DNA of 64,000 nt from Candidatus Moraniibacteriota bacterium (GTDB lineage Bacteria; Patescibacteriota; Minisyncoccia; Moranbacterales; UBA1568): contig JAHBAT020000003.1 in NCBI GenBank assembly GCA_018499985.2, positions 1 to 64,000 on the forward strand, read 5' to 3'. Below the pieces are notes generated by a model, which made no database searches, had not been told where the DNA came from, and saw only the letters and a program-made list of their open reading frames with translations. Each line of letters starts with the position of its first letter. Position 1 is the stretch's first letter. This document shows, in pieces, positions 27,257 to 36,476 of this stretch. The position numbers and the translations under genes were made by a program.

Positions 27257-27805
27257 TTATTGTATTACCTTAGCACTCAGATTCTGACGTCCAAAAGCAA
27301 AGGCCTGACTTTTTGTTTTTACATAAATATCAAAGTGATTACCCTTGATAGCTCCACCACGGTCCTCACAACGATACTCTCCCATTCCTTCGATACTAAT
27401 CTTGGTACCAAAAGGAAATTCTCTCGGACAAGCAAGGGTACGCTTTTCGGTCACCATAAGACCTGAAGCGGTCATCCCATCGCTTTTACCACATTCATCA
27501 GCCGCTGCAGTATAAGCAGAAGCATTGATAGTAAAAGATTCGGTAGGAAGACTTGCCCAAAGGCTTGCCTGCTTAGTTTTCCATTTGAGAAGGATCTTAT
27601 CTTCAATTGATAGCTCTTTTTGTTCAATCTGAGTATCAATTTGTTTATTCTTGAGGCTCCACTCGAGAAGATATGGGTCCTGAGAATAGTTATAACTCTG
27701 TATAAGTGGTAATTCTACGTTTTCAGCAGCCACTGTACCGATATTGGTAACAAATAGGCCGATTCCGAGTACTGCTACGAAAAGAAGCTCTTTTCGATAA
27801 GACAT
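27257..27805 (-). CDS. Secreted 3D-domain protein
   Basis: INASAYTAAADECGKSDGMTASGLMVTEKRTLACPREFPFGTKISI...CEDRGGAIKGNHFDIYV. Confidence 0.85.
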   Translation of the reverse strand: MSYRKELLFVAVLGIGLFVTNIGTVAAENVELPLIQSYNYSQDPYLLEWSLKNKQIDTQIEQKELSIEDKILLKWKTKQASLWASLPTESFTINASAYTAAADECGKSDGMTASGLMVTEKRTLACPREFPFGTKISIEGMGEYRCEDRGGAIKGNHFDIYVKTKSQAFAFGRQNLSAKVIQ

Positions 27806-27881
27806 AAATTGCTCTTACTGGTAATCCGCACATCCCTTGGGACTGACGGGCTGAGTAGGTCTGTACTTATCTCAACCCGGT

Positions 27882-27910
27882 ATACTAGCATATTTCACAA
27901 TTTTTGTCAA
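27882..27910 (-). promoter_or_regulatory. Sigma70-like promoter TTGACA-N17-TAGTAT for the 3D-domain gene
   Basis: Read directly on the reverse strand. Confidence 0.65.
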
Positions 27911-27946
27911 TAGAAAATAGGGAATAATTAGCTTATATAAAGCAAA

Positions 27947-27973
27947 AAGTACCTTATAAAAAGGTACTTTTTA
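27947..27973. terminator. Perfect hairpin terminator
   Basis: aaaaagtaccttataaaaaggtacttttt. Confidence 0.7.
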
Positions 27974-27981
27974 GTGCTTTT

Positions 27982-28167
27982 GAGCGGATAAGGGGACGAA
28001 CTGCTCCCATTCGACAAGCTCATGGTCCGCTCTATAGGGTTTCCACCCTCTAGCCCCTTTGGATTACCCCAATCTGGGAAACAAGTGTTTTTCCTGTCTC
28101 GCTCTGGCTTGCCAAGGCGGGCCGACCCTTTTCCCGTTCGATTCCCTCTACTTACCCAGAAAAAGCA
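27982..28167 (-). pseudogene. Degenerate tRNA-Gly-like remnant region
   Basis: GAGCGGATAAGGGGA (27982-27996) duplicates the 3' end of the adjacent tRNA-Gly (28204-28218); no complete cloverleaf. Confidence 0.45.
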
Positions 28168-28197
28168 AAAGACCCGGAGAATTCCGAGTCTTTTGGT
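28168..28197 (-). terminator. Hairpin terminator
   Basis: aaaagacccggagaattccgagtctttt. Confidence 0.6.
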
Positions 28198-28204
28198 TTA
28201 TGTG

Positions 28205-28276
28205 AGCGGATAAGGGGAATCGAACCCCTATCTCATCCTTGGCAAGGACGTGTAATAACCATTATACGATATCCGC
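28205..28276 (-). tRNA. tRNA-Gly(GCC)
   Basis: GCGGATA/TATCCGC acceptor, CGTCC-TTGCCAA-GGATG. Confidence 0.93.
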
Positions 28277-28349
28277 TTATCTCTCTTTTCTAAATAACGA
28301 CTTTCCTAGAATAAATATTTCTGTTTTACCTGTCAATCTAGCCTTATTG

Positions 28350-28423
28350 TGGGACTGGCTGGACTTGAACCAGCGACCAAGCGGTTATGAGCCGCCTGCT
28401 CTAACCAACTGAGCTACAGTCCC
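28350..28423 (-). tRNA. tRNA with CAT anticodon, probably tRNA-Ile2(CAT), TilS substrate
   Basis: GTTAGAGCAGGCGGCTCATAACCGCTTGGTCGCTGGTTCAAGTCCAGC closely resembles bacterial ileX; elongator Met not excluded. Confidence 0.88.
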
Positions 28424-28493
28424 TAATTTTTGCTTATAAACAGTGTATAACTTTCTATAAGCACACTTATACAGCCTTTATCCACCTCTACTG

Positions 28494-28565
<72 letters not shown>

Positions 28566-28583
28566 TGAACTATCACACTTCTG

Positions 28584-28657
28584 TGCACGCTCAAGGACTC
28601 GAACCTTGGACCCCCTCGGTGTAAACGAGGTGCTCTAACCAACTGAGCTAAGCGTGC
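28584..28657 (-). tRNA. tRNA-Val(TAC)
   Basis: CCTCG-TTTACAC-CGAGG, GCACGCT/AGCGTGC. Confidence 0.93.
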
Positions 28658-28675
28658 TTATTGTATTCAATTGTG

Positions 28676-28759
28676 TGCCCAAGAGAGGACTTGAACCTCC
28701 ACTCCCTTGCGAGAACATGCACCTCAAGCATGCGCGTATACCAATTCCGCCACCTGGGC
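28676..28759 (-). tRNA. tRNA-Leu(GAG)
   Basis: CATGC-TTGAGGT-GCATG, long variable arm, GCCCAGG/CTTGGGC. Confidence 0.93.
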
Positions 28760-28793
28760 CTACGAGAAGAGAGGGGCTCTTCTCATGCAAAAC

Positions 28794-29243
28794 CTATTCT
28801 ACTATTTTTTCCTCTTCGTTGGCAACTACTGGAGCTTCTGGAGCCACTTCAGCTACTACTGGCTTTGGCTTACGAGAGTCCTTAAGAGCTACCTCCTTCA
28901 ACTTACGACTCAGTACCTTCACTGACTTATCACGCACGAAGTACAACTTAGCACGACGGGCAGTGGTACGCTTCACAAACTCAATTTTCTCAATCTGAGG
29001 CGAGTTTAAAGGGAGAACAAGCTCTACGCCAACACCAAAAGAAACCTTACGGACCGTAATGGTACGAGAAGCACTCTGGCCACCACGAAGGGCAATTACC
29101 ATACCCTGAAACATCTGGGTACGCTCTTTAGCACCTTCTTTGATTTTACGGTAAACCTTGATCACATCACCAGCCTGAAGCTCTGGGAGCTCAGCAAAGG
29201 TGCGACGCTGTTTTTTGTTGAATTCGACAAGTTTCTGATTCAT
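28794..29243 (-). CDS. rplS: 50S ribosomal protein L19
   Basis: LQAGDVIKVYRKIKEGAKERTQMFQGMVIALRGG...VELVLPLNSPQIEKIEFVKRTTARRAKLYFVRD. Confidence 0.96.
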   Translation of the reverse strand: MNQKLVEFNKKQRRTFAELPELQAGDVIKVYRKIKEGAKERTQMFQGMVIALRGGQSASRTITVRKVSFGVGVELVLPLNSPQIEKIEFVKRTTARRAKLYFVRDKSVKVLSRKLKEVALKDSRKPKPVVAEVAPEAPVVANEEEKIVE

Positions 29244-29361
29244 AGTGTTAGGTATAACTGGGATTTTATAGAGAAAAGGCTTTATTACTGCGTATTAAAC
29301 AGAAAATATCAGGTCTAAACCTGATATTACTCCCGCAAATTTGCCGATAAAGAGATGAACC

Positions 29362-30426
29362 TTATGCGACACCTTTGTTTGGTAATAGGCCTTCTAAAGC
29401 CTCATAATCATAGCCACTTTCCGCGAATCCGTCAAGGCTTTTTAGGGCTTCTACAAAATCTTCCGGCAAGTGTGCTTGAAAAAGATATTTTGTACCAAAA
29501 AGATCAAAATCCAGTCGAGAAGCATGGAGCATCTGTCTCTTAATATGAGGATAATCTAAATGGATCTTCTTTGTTCCATAAAGCTGGTCTCCTAAGATAG
29601 GGTGACCCAAAGCCTTAAGATGAACGCGAATCTGGTGCATACGGCCGGTTTTTGGGTGAAGACTTACCAGAGAAGACTCTTTAAATCTCACTACCTCTTG
29701 GTATTCGGTCAGAGCATCTTTTACGAGAGGGTTTTCTTCGTCATCGTCTTTTTTCTTCACAGGCACTCTTTTGAGGCTATTTTTAGAACGTTTCAAAGAA
29801 AAATTGATTGCCCCTGAAGACTCTCTCAGATGACCTTCTACCAAGGCTAAGTACTCTTTTTGAATCATCCTTTCCGTAAAGAGGTACTTGAGTTCATCGT
29901 ATGCGTCATTGGCTCGCGCTACCAATACGATGCCCGAGGTATCCTTATCGAGCCTATGGACAATACCTGGACGAGTCTCATCCTCTCCCACATCACGCAA
30001 ATAAGGATATTTCTGGAGAAGGTAGTCAGCGAAGGTGTATTCCGTCTCTCGGACACCGCCACCTCCATGCATAGCCAGACCAGCTGGTTTATTGAAAACA
30101 AAGAAATACTCATTCTCAAAAAGAATTTCCGGTAGGGCTGTTTTGCAGACTTTTCTTTCACTCTTCTTTTTTATGGGCTCTGGCAAAAAGGTGAGGATAT
30201 TGCCGGCACTTAATCTTCGAGAAGCCTCTACTGGCTGACCATCAAAAAGCACCAGCTTTTGATCAAAAAGATTGAGGAGTTTCTGACGACTTGGATAGAC
30301 CTCGGCACCTTCCTTCTTACCCTTTAGGGCGAGCGCCTTTCTCACTATTATGTCTGCGCGCTCTCCTGAGAGTATTTTAGGTACGCGATAGGTATTTTTT
30401 GGGGCCATGCTTTTATAGGGGCTCAA
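29362..30426 (-). CDS. RluA-family pseudouridine synthase with S4-like N-terminus
   Basis: GIVHRLDKDTSGIVLVARN-type motif (RPGIVHRLDKDTSGIVLVARANDAYDEL), HPKTGRMHQIRVHLKALGHPILGD; start may be 30408. Confidence 0.94.
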   Translation of the reverse strand: MSPYKSMAPKNTYRVPKILSGERADIIVRKALALKGKKEGAEVYPSRQKLLNLFDQKLVLFDGQPVEASRRLSAGNILTFLPEPIKKKSERKVCKTALPEILFENEYFFVFNKPAGLAMHGGGGVRETEYTFADYLLQKYPYLRDVGEDETRPGIVHRLDKDTSGIVLVARANDAYDELKYLFTERMIQKEYLALVEGHLRESSGAINFSLKRSKNSLKRVPVKKKDDDEENPLVKDALTEYQEVVRFKESSLVSLHPKTGRMHQIRVHLKALGHPILGDQLYGTKKIHLDYPHIKRQMLHASRLDFDLFGTKYLFQAHLPEDFVEALKSLDGFAESGYDYEALEGLLPNKGVA

Positions 30427-30694
30427 AAGAGTTTATTGGTATCTTTCACTTGTGTCACGTTTTCAGGTTTTACGCAAGTTTTTTGGAGGAGAAAAAATTT
30501 CTTCTTGTGTAGTCATCTATCAAAAATACACTATATATTGTTGTTTTTAATAAAAATTACCAAAAAATAGCTCTAAATTATCTTTTAAATAGGCGTTAGT
30601 TGACACACTTTTTTTTGACTCGTATTATGGAAAAACGGTCTCTTTTTTGGGAGGAAATAGATGCCAAAAATTACCCATAAAATCATACAAAAAT

Positions 30695-31285
30695 ATGTTT
30701 GAGTATCCTGTACAAAATTTTGAGCATCTTCTCGGCCTCCCAGGCATGAGTGACGCCCTTTTGACCAATCATTTTGCACTCTACCAGGGGTATGTGGCCA
30801 ATACCAATACCCTCCGCAAGCTCTTGAGCGAAGCTGAGGCTGGCACACCGGCTTTTAATGAGCTTACTCGTCGCTTTGGTTGGGAATGGAATGGCATGCG
30901 CCTTCACGAGCTCTACTTTGCAAATCTTAGTAAAGTTGCCACTACCCTCAGTGAAGGAGCCCTCAAGGAAAAAATTGTCGCTCAGTTTGGTAGCGTAGAA
31001 AACTGGCAAAAGGCCTTTCTTGCTACTGGTGCTATGCGCGGTATTGGATGGGTAATTCTCTGTCTCGATGATGCTAGCGGTGAACTTATGAATGTCTGGA
31101 TCAATGAACACGATCTTGGTCACCTTGCTGGCACTACTCCTCTTGTAGTTATGGATGTTTTTGAACACGCGTTTATGCTCGACTACGGTATCAAACGTGC
31201 AGACTACCTAAATGTCTTTATGAATGCTCTTAACTGGCCAGTCGCAGAACAACGCTTTCTAGACAGTCAAAACAGAAACGCTTAA
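30695..31285 (+). CDS. Fe/Mn superoxide dismutase
   Basis: NHFALYQGYV, LHELYFANL, MDVFEHAFMLDYGIKRADYLNVFMNALNW carry the metal ligands; ATG at 30695 chosen for the family N-terminus. Confidence 0.88.
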   Translation: MFEYPVQNFEHLLGLPGMSDALLTNHFALYQGYVANTNTLRKLLSEAEAGTPAFNELTRRFGWEWNGMRLHELYFANLSKVATTLSEGALKEKIVAQFGSVENWQKAFLATGAMRGIGWVILCLDDASGELMNVWINEHDLGHLAGTTPLVVMDVFEHAFMLDYGIKRADYLNVFMNALNWPVAEQRFLDSQNRNA

Positions 31286-31324
31286 TTACTAATTCTCTGC
31301 CACACCGGCTTCAAAACTAAAACT

Positions 31325-33940
31325 ATGGCTATCGAAAAAATTCTTCGTCGTGATGGTGAAATTATGCCTTTTAACAGGGCTCGCATTGAGCATGCTATCA
31401 CCCTTGCTTGTGATGCTATCGGAGAAACTGACAAGGCTTTCATACCTGAACTAACCGATCAAATTATTGCTGACCTTGAGCACGTCTACGGTGAAATTTT
31501 TGTCAATCGCACACCGAGTGTAGAAGATGTCCAAGATATCGTAGAGCAAAACCTGGTTAAGACAAACCGCTTTGAACTTGCTAAGTCTTATATTATCTAT
31601 CGTCAAGAGCGCAAAAAAGAACGCGAAGAGAAAATAGAGAAACTGGTAGATGAATTTGAAAAAAATACCCTTCAGGTAACTAAGGCTGACGGCTCTAAAG
31701 AGCGCTTTGATATCAAAAAGCTTCGAGCAGTCTTCAATCGTGCTTCTAAAGAGTACGAAGAAGAGTGTCGCTTTGAAGATCTCATGGAAGCCTTTAAGAA
31801 GAATCTTATCGAAGAAATCAAGACTTCTGATCTTGAAAAATTGCTTGTCAAAACCTGTATTGATCTTGTCACTGTAGAAAATATTGCCTGGCAAAATATT
31901 GCTGCTCGCATTCTCCTTGGCGGTCTCTACAAGCAAGCCATCAAGAATCGCAATCTCAAGCAAGAAGACGTCTACTCTCCGAGCTCTTACAAAGCTCTCT
32001 TTGATGAGTATATTGAGCAAGGTCTTTACTACAAAGACTTCTACACCTACTACACACCTGAAGATATTCTCGAAGCAGGAAAACATCTCTCTAAGAGCAC
32101 TGACGAGAGCTACGAATACACCACTATTGTTTCTTTGATTAAGCGATATCTCCTCAACCCTAACAAGGTAACCAAAGAGCTTCCTCAAGAAATGTATATG
32201 TCTATCGCGCTCTTTTTGGCTATTCCAGAGACCAAGGAGACTCGGCTAGCGACTGCTCTCAAGATTTACAAACACTGTTCAGAGCAACGCATTTCCTTGC
32301 CAACACCAACACTCCTAAACTCTCGCACCAACTATCATCAGCTTTCTAGCTGCTTCAAGATTAACGTAGATGATGATTTGCGCGGTATCTATCATGCCGT
32401 GGAAAATATGGCTCAGATTTCTAAGTTTGGCGGTGGAGTAGGCGTCTACCTTGGCAATATCCGTGCTCGTGGCAGCATGATACGCGGTGTACGTGGCATG
32501 TCTGGCGGAGTCAATCCTTGGGTAAAAGTCATCAATGATACTGCTGTAGCAGTCAATCAGCTTGGTGCTCGACTTGGAGCTATCTCTATTACTCTCGACT
32601 TTTGGCACCTCGACATCTATGACTTCCTTGATCTTCAGACTGAGACAGGGGATATTCGCGCTAAGGCCTTTGATGTTTTCCCAGCTGTTTCTATCCCAGA
32701 TCTTTTTATGAAACGCTTAGAAGAAGATGGTGATTGGACCCTCTTTGATCCGTATGAAATCAACCATGTTTATGGCAAGAAGCTTCAGGATCATTTCAAT
32801 GCGGACTTTGAGACACTCTATCTTGAGCTCGAAAAGGATGAGCGCATGACTATGAAGAAAACAGTGAAGGCCAAAGAGCTTTTCAAAAAGTTCTTGAAGA
32901 CTACTGTAGAAACCGGTATGCCTTATGTTTTCTACCGCGATACTGTCAATCGTCTCAATCCAAATAAGCATGCTGGTAATATCTACTCTACACAGCTTTG
33001 TACAGAGATTTGTCAGAATACCTCTTCTTCCAAATTCGTAGAAGAAACTATTGAAGATGGTAAGATTCTTATCAAGTATGAACCAGGTGATCTCGTCGTG
33101 TGTAACCTCGCCTCTATTAATATCGCTGCTGTAAACGACGAACCTACCATCAAAGATGTTTTCCCAACACTGCTTCGTGTTCTTGATAACGTCATCACCC
33201 TAAACTACTACCCGATTAAAGAAGCTGAGCGCACGGCTATGCGTTATCGTAGCATCGGTATTGGCTATCTTGGGCTGGCTGAATATCTCGCGGTCAACAA
33301 AATCGCCTATGATACCGAGGCAGCTCGTACAGAAGTTGATCGTCTCTTTGAGCGCTATGCCTTCCATACATACCGAGCCTCTGTAGACCTAGCTAAAGAG
33401 CGTGGTCACTACGAGCTCTTCCCGGGCAGCGAATATTCACAGGGCATTATCCTTGGACGCACAGAAGATTGGTATACCTCAAACACCTCTTTTGGAGCTG
33501 ACTGGAGTAAACTCTTTGCTGATATGAAGACCCATGGTACTCGCTTTGGCTATCACACTGCGCCAGCACCAAACACTTCGACTGCTGGTGTCGTAGGCAC
33601 CACTGCTGCGCTTCTTCCTATCTACAAACGCTACTTCGTAGAAACTAATCTTTCAGCTCCTACACTCCGCGTTGCTCCAAAGCTCTCTAAAGAGAACTTT
33701 TGGTTCTACAAAGAGTACATCCACATGGATATGAACGATGTTATTAGCCTTATCGGGGTAGTCTACAAGTGGGTTGATCAGTCTATCAGTTTTGAATGGA
33801 TGATTGATCCTTCAAAAGTTAGTCCAGCCCAACTCTACCAGTACTACGTAAAAGCCTGGGGGGATGGCATCAAGACGGTCTACTATGTCCGTAGCTTGTC
33901 AGGAGAAATCAAAGAAGACTGCGTTAGCTGTAGTGGTTAA
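31325..33940 (+). CDS. nrdA: Ribonucleoside-diphosphate reductase alpha subunit
   Basis: ATP-cone, LPTPTLLNSRTNYHQLSSCF, C-terminal CVSCSG. Confidence 0.95.
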   Translation: MAIEKILRRDGEIMPFNRARIEHAITLACDAIGETDKAFIPELTDQIIADLEHVYGEIFVNRTPSVEDVQDIVEQNLVKTNRFELAKSYIIYRQERKKEREEKIEKLVDEFEKNTLQVTKADGSKERFDIKKLRAVFNRASKEYEEECRFEDLMEAFKKNLIEEIKTSDLEKLLVKTCIDLVTVENIAWQNIAARILLGGLYKQAIKNRNLKQEDVYSPSSYKALFDEYIEQGLYYKDFYTYYTPEDILEAGKHLSKSTDESYEYTTIVSLIKRYLLNPNKVTKELPQEMYMSIALFLAIPETKETRLATALKIYKHCSEQRISLPTPTLLNSRTNYHQLSSCFKINVDDDLRGIYHAVENMAQISKFGGGVGVYLGNIRARGSMIRGVRGMSGGVNPWVKVINDTAVAVNQLGARLGAISITLDFWHLDIYDFLDLQTETGDIRAKAFDVFPAVSIPDLFMKRLEEDGDWTLFDPYEINHVYGKKLQDHFNADFETLYLELEKDERMTMKKTVKAKELFKKFLKTTVETGMPYVFYRDTVNRLNPNKHAGNIYSTQLCTEICQNTSSSKFVEETIEDGKILIKYEPGDLVVCNLASINIAAVNDEPTIKDVFPTLLRVLDNVITLNYYPIKEAERTAMRYRSIGIGYLGLAEYLAVNKIAYDTEAARTEVDRLFERYAFHTYRASVDLAKERGHYELFPGSEYSQGIILGRTEDWYTSNTSFGADWSKLFADMKTHGTRFGYHTAPAPNTSTAGVVGTTAALLPIYKRYFVETNLSAPTLRVAPKLSKENFWFYKEYIHMDMNDVISLIGVVYKWVDQSISFEWMIDPSKVSPAQLYQYYVKAWGDGIKTVYYVRSLSGEIKEDCVSCSG

Positions 33941-33954
33941 AAAAATACAAACTT

Positions 33955-34995
33955 ATGTCAACAATCAGTAAAAATCCGCTCTTTAATCCCAATGGTAATG
34001 ACGCTGTAGAGGCTCGTACTATTATTAAGGGTTCTACTACCGGGCTCTTCAACCTCAATGCTACCAAATACAGCTGGGCCAAAAGTCTCTACCAAGTCAT
34101 GGTAGGTAACTTCTGGGTACCAGAAAAAGTTTCTGGACTCAAAGATGATGCTAGAGCCTTCCATAGCGATCTCTCTCCAGAGGAGCAGCGCGCGTATAAG
34201 GGGAGTCTCTCATTTCTCATCTTCCTCGACTCTATCCAGACCGTAAATCTTCCCCACTTTGCTGACTACATCACCTCTCCAGAAGTAAACCTTATTCTCT
34301 CAATCCAGGCTTATCAGGAAGCTATTCACTCTCAATCTTACGCCACTATCCTTGAGTCTGTGGTAGAGAGCAAAGAGCGCGAAGAAATCTACTATTTCTG
34401 GCAAAATGATAAGACTCTTCTTGAAAGAAACAAGTACATTGGACAAATCTATCAAGATTTTATCGATGATCCAAATGACAAAACCTTTTTCCGTGGTATT
34501 GTCGCCAACTTTCTCCTAGAGTCAATCTACTTCTACAATGGCTTTGCTTTCTTTGACACTCTTGTGGATCGCATGAAGATGCTCGCTACTGGCCGTATGA
34601 TTGCCTATATTCGCCGCGATGAAGTCACTCATATCACCATCTTTGCCAATATTATTCGTGAAATCAAAAATGAGTTTCCGGAAATATTTGATGAAGCCCT
34701 TATTCGCGAGATGACCTCTGAGGCAGTGCGTCAAGAAATTGAATGGAGTACCCACATCCTCGGCAACCGTATTCCAGGCATCAATGGTGAGACTACCGAG
34801 GGGTACACCAAGTGGCTGGCCAATAAGCGCCTTGCTATGCTTGGTCTCGATCCGCTTTATCCAGAAGCTATCGAAAATCCCTACAAGCATCTCGACAGAC
34901 TCCAAGATGTCAACAGTGATAAAGGGAACTTTTTTGAGACTACTGTCGTCAACTACACCCAATCAACAAGCCTCAATGGCAGCTGGGAATTCTAA
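33955..34995 (+). CDS. nrdB: Ribonucleoside-diphosphate reductase beta subunit
   Basis: FLIFLDSIQTVNLPHFADYITSPEVNLILSIQAYQEAIHSQSYATIL; adjacent to nrdA. Confidence 0.95.
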   Translation: MSTISKNPLFNPNGNDAVEARTIIKGSTTGLFNLNATKYSWAKSLYQVMVGNFWVPEKVSGLKDDARAFHSDLSPEEQRAYKGSLSFLIFLDSIQTVNLPHFADYITSPEVNLILSIQAYQEAIHSQSYATILESVVESKEREEIYYFWQNDKTLLERNKYIGQIYQDFIDDPNDKTFFRGIVANFLLESIYFYNGFAFFDTLVDRMKMLATGRMIAYIRRDEVTHITIFANIIREIKNEFPEIFDEALIREMTSEAVRQEIEWSTHILGNRIPGINGETTEGYTKWLANKRLAMLGLDPLYPEAIENPYKHLDRLQDVNSDKGNFFETTVVNYTQSTSLNGSWEF

Positions 34996-35018
34996 AAAAT
35001 TTCCACTAAAGCCCTCAT

Positions 35019-35056
35019 CTAAAAAGCCTCTTCTTTTTTCAAAGCAAGAGGCTTTT
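35019..35056 (+). terminator. Intrinsic terminator after nrdB
   Basis: aaaaagcctcttcttttttcaaagcaagaggcttttt. Confidence 0.75.
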
Positions 35057-35087
35057 TGTGATATACTACAAATACTGATACAAAAAT

Positions 35088-36464
35088 ATGTCTATAAAAA
35101 AATCTCTTCTTCTCGCTGCCCTTCTTTTTCAATTTGGTGCATCTTCTGCTTTAGCTGAAACCTTTCTTATTATTGAGCATGGTGAGTGCGCCAAAGCTAC
35201 TACAGAAGGCGGCTGGGGAGGATCTTGTGAAGCGCTTTTTCTTGATGGCGATGTAACAAGTATTAGTGAATTTTTTGGTGGTTCAAATGGCTGCGACAAT
35301 GACGCGGAGAAGCCTGTGGGGCTCTGTGGTAATTCAGGAAGTGTCGACGGTGGTTTACGAGAAGCCTGCTGTGTTCCAAAATCCTCTACCGCCAAAGGGA
35401 AAGTTGTTGGTCAATTTATGGAAGAGGCTGCTACCTGTACCTTGCCAATAGCCTCTGGAGGAGGTGTCGGGGGCACCTGTCAGTCAAGCAATTGTGACTC
35501 AAATACCCAAGACTACATAGGTATTTGTGAAGGTAGTGTAACTGATGACTACTGTTGTGCACCAAAGGGACAAGTCGTACCCCCCTCTGTTTCCGGAACA
35601 GTGGTAGGCGATACTGATGGAGTCGGAAATCATGGTGGTGATTCAGCTGGCATTGGAAATGTTGGCAACATCAATGTTGGCACAAACTATACTCCTCTGG
35701 AAAATGTACCTTTTATTCAAGGGACAACTCTTTCTGAGTACTTGCGTGGAGTTTATATTCTCGGACTTGTCTTAGTTGTTATTGGAGCTGTTTTTATGCT
35801 TGTTATTGGCGGCTTTCAATACCTCACGAGCGCTGGTAACACCTCTGCCCTTAGCTCAGCCAAACACACTATCGAAGGGGCTCTCTTTGGGCTTTTCCTG
35901 GCTCTTGTAGCCTATCTTATCCTCTATGTGATCAATCCCGACCTCGTAAACCTAAAAATATCCAGCTTTCAACCTCTCGCTCTACAAGCAAATCCTGCTA
36001 GTGGTGGTGGAAGCGGAGGAGGAGCTGGGGGTGGGGGAGCCACTGGTAGTACAAGGCCTTGTGCGGGAGGGCTCATAGCTATTCCCTCCGCTCTTGGACA
36101 AAGACTTACATCAAGTTCTACCAACCAAATATGTAAAGATATTGCCGACCGCCTTGTACAACTCAAGCAACGCACTGGTATAAATATCTATGTCACCTCA
36201 TCTGTACGATCAGGAGGAGCGCTCAGCGGATGTCATGTGTCAGGCAATGCTGACTCTGGAAACTGTGCTGATATTGGCATCAATACTTCTTTGCCTTTGC
36301 ATGATCCTCGCTGGGATGCTCTCTGTACAGCTGTAGGTAGTACGCCTGGACTACAGCTTGTAAATGAAGCCTCAAACAGTGCTGCCTGTACTCGAGTGTC
36401 TCCTTTCAGACAATATTCAACCAGCAATGGCGCTCATTTTCATGTAAAGTTTATTGGGCCTTAA
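35088..36464 (+). CDS. Secreted protein: Cys-rich N-terminus, VirB2/TrbC-like two-TM segment, M15-peptidase-like C-terminus
   Basis: YILGLVLVVIGAVFMLVIGGFQYLTSAGN...GALFGLFLALVAYLILYVINPDL, Gly-rich linker, SSVRSGG...CHVSGNADSGNCADIGI...HFHVKF. Confidence 0.72.
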   Translation: MSIKKSLLLAALLFQFGASSALAETFLIIEHGECAKATTEGGWGGSCEALFLDGDVTSISEFFGGSNGCDNDAEKPVGLCGNSGSVDGGLREACCVPKSSTAKGKVVGQFMEEAATCTLPIASGGGVGGTCQSSNCDSNTQDYIGICEGSVTDDYCCAPKGQVVPPSVSGTVVGDTDGVGNHGGDSAGIGNVGNINVGTNYTPLENVPFIQGTTLSEYLRGVYILGLVLVVIGAVFMLVIGGFQYLTSAGNTSALSSAKHTIEGALFGLFLALVAYLILYVINPDLVNLKISSFQPLALQANPASGGGSGGGAGGGGATGSTRPCAGGLIAIPSALGQRLTSSSTNQICKDIADRLVQLKQRTGINIYVTSSVRSGGALSGCHVSGNADSGNCADIGINTSLPLHDPRWDALCTAVGSTPGLQLVNEASNSAACTRVSPFRQYSTSNGAHFHVKFIGP

Positions 36465-36476
36465 TAAATCTGTGTC

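Noticed and set aside
31451-32188. 245-aa minus-strand ORF opposite nrdA
   Set aside because: Antisense to conserved RNR alpha subunit; composition reflects the opposite strand
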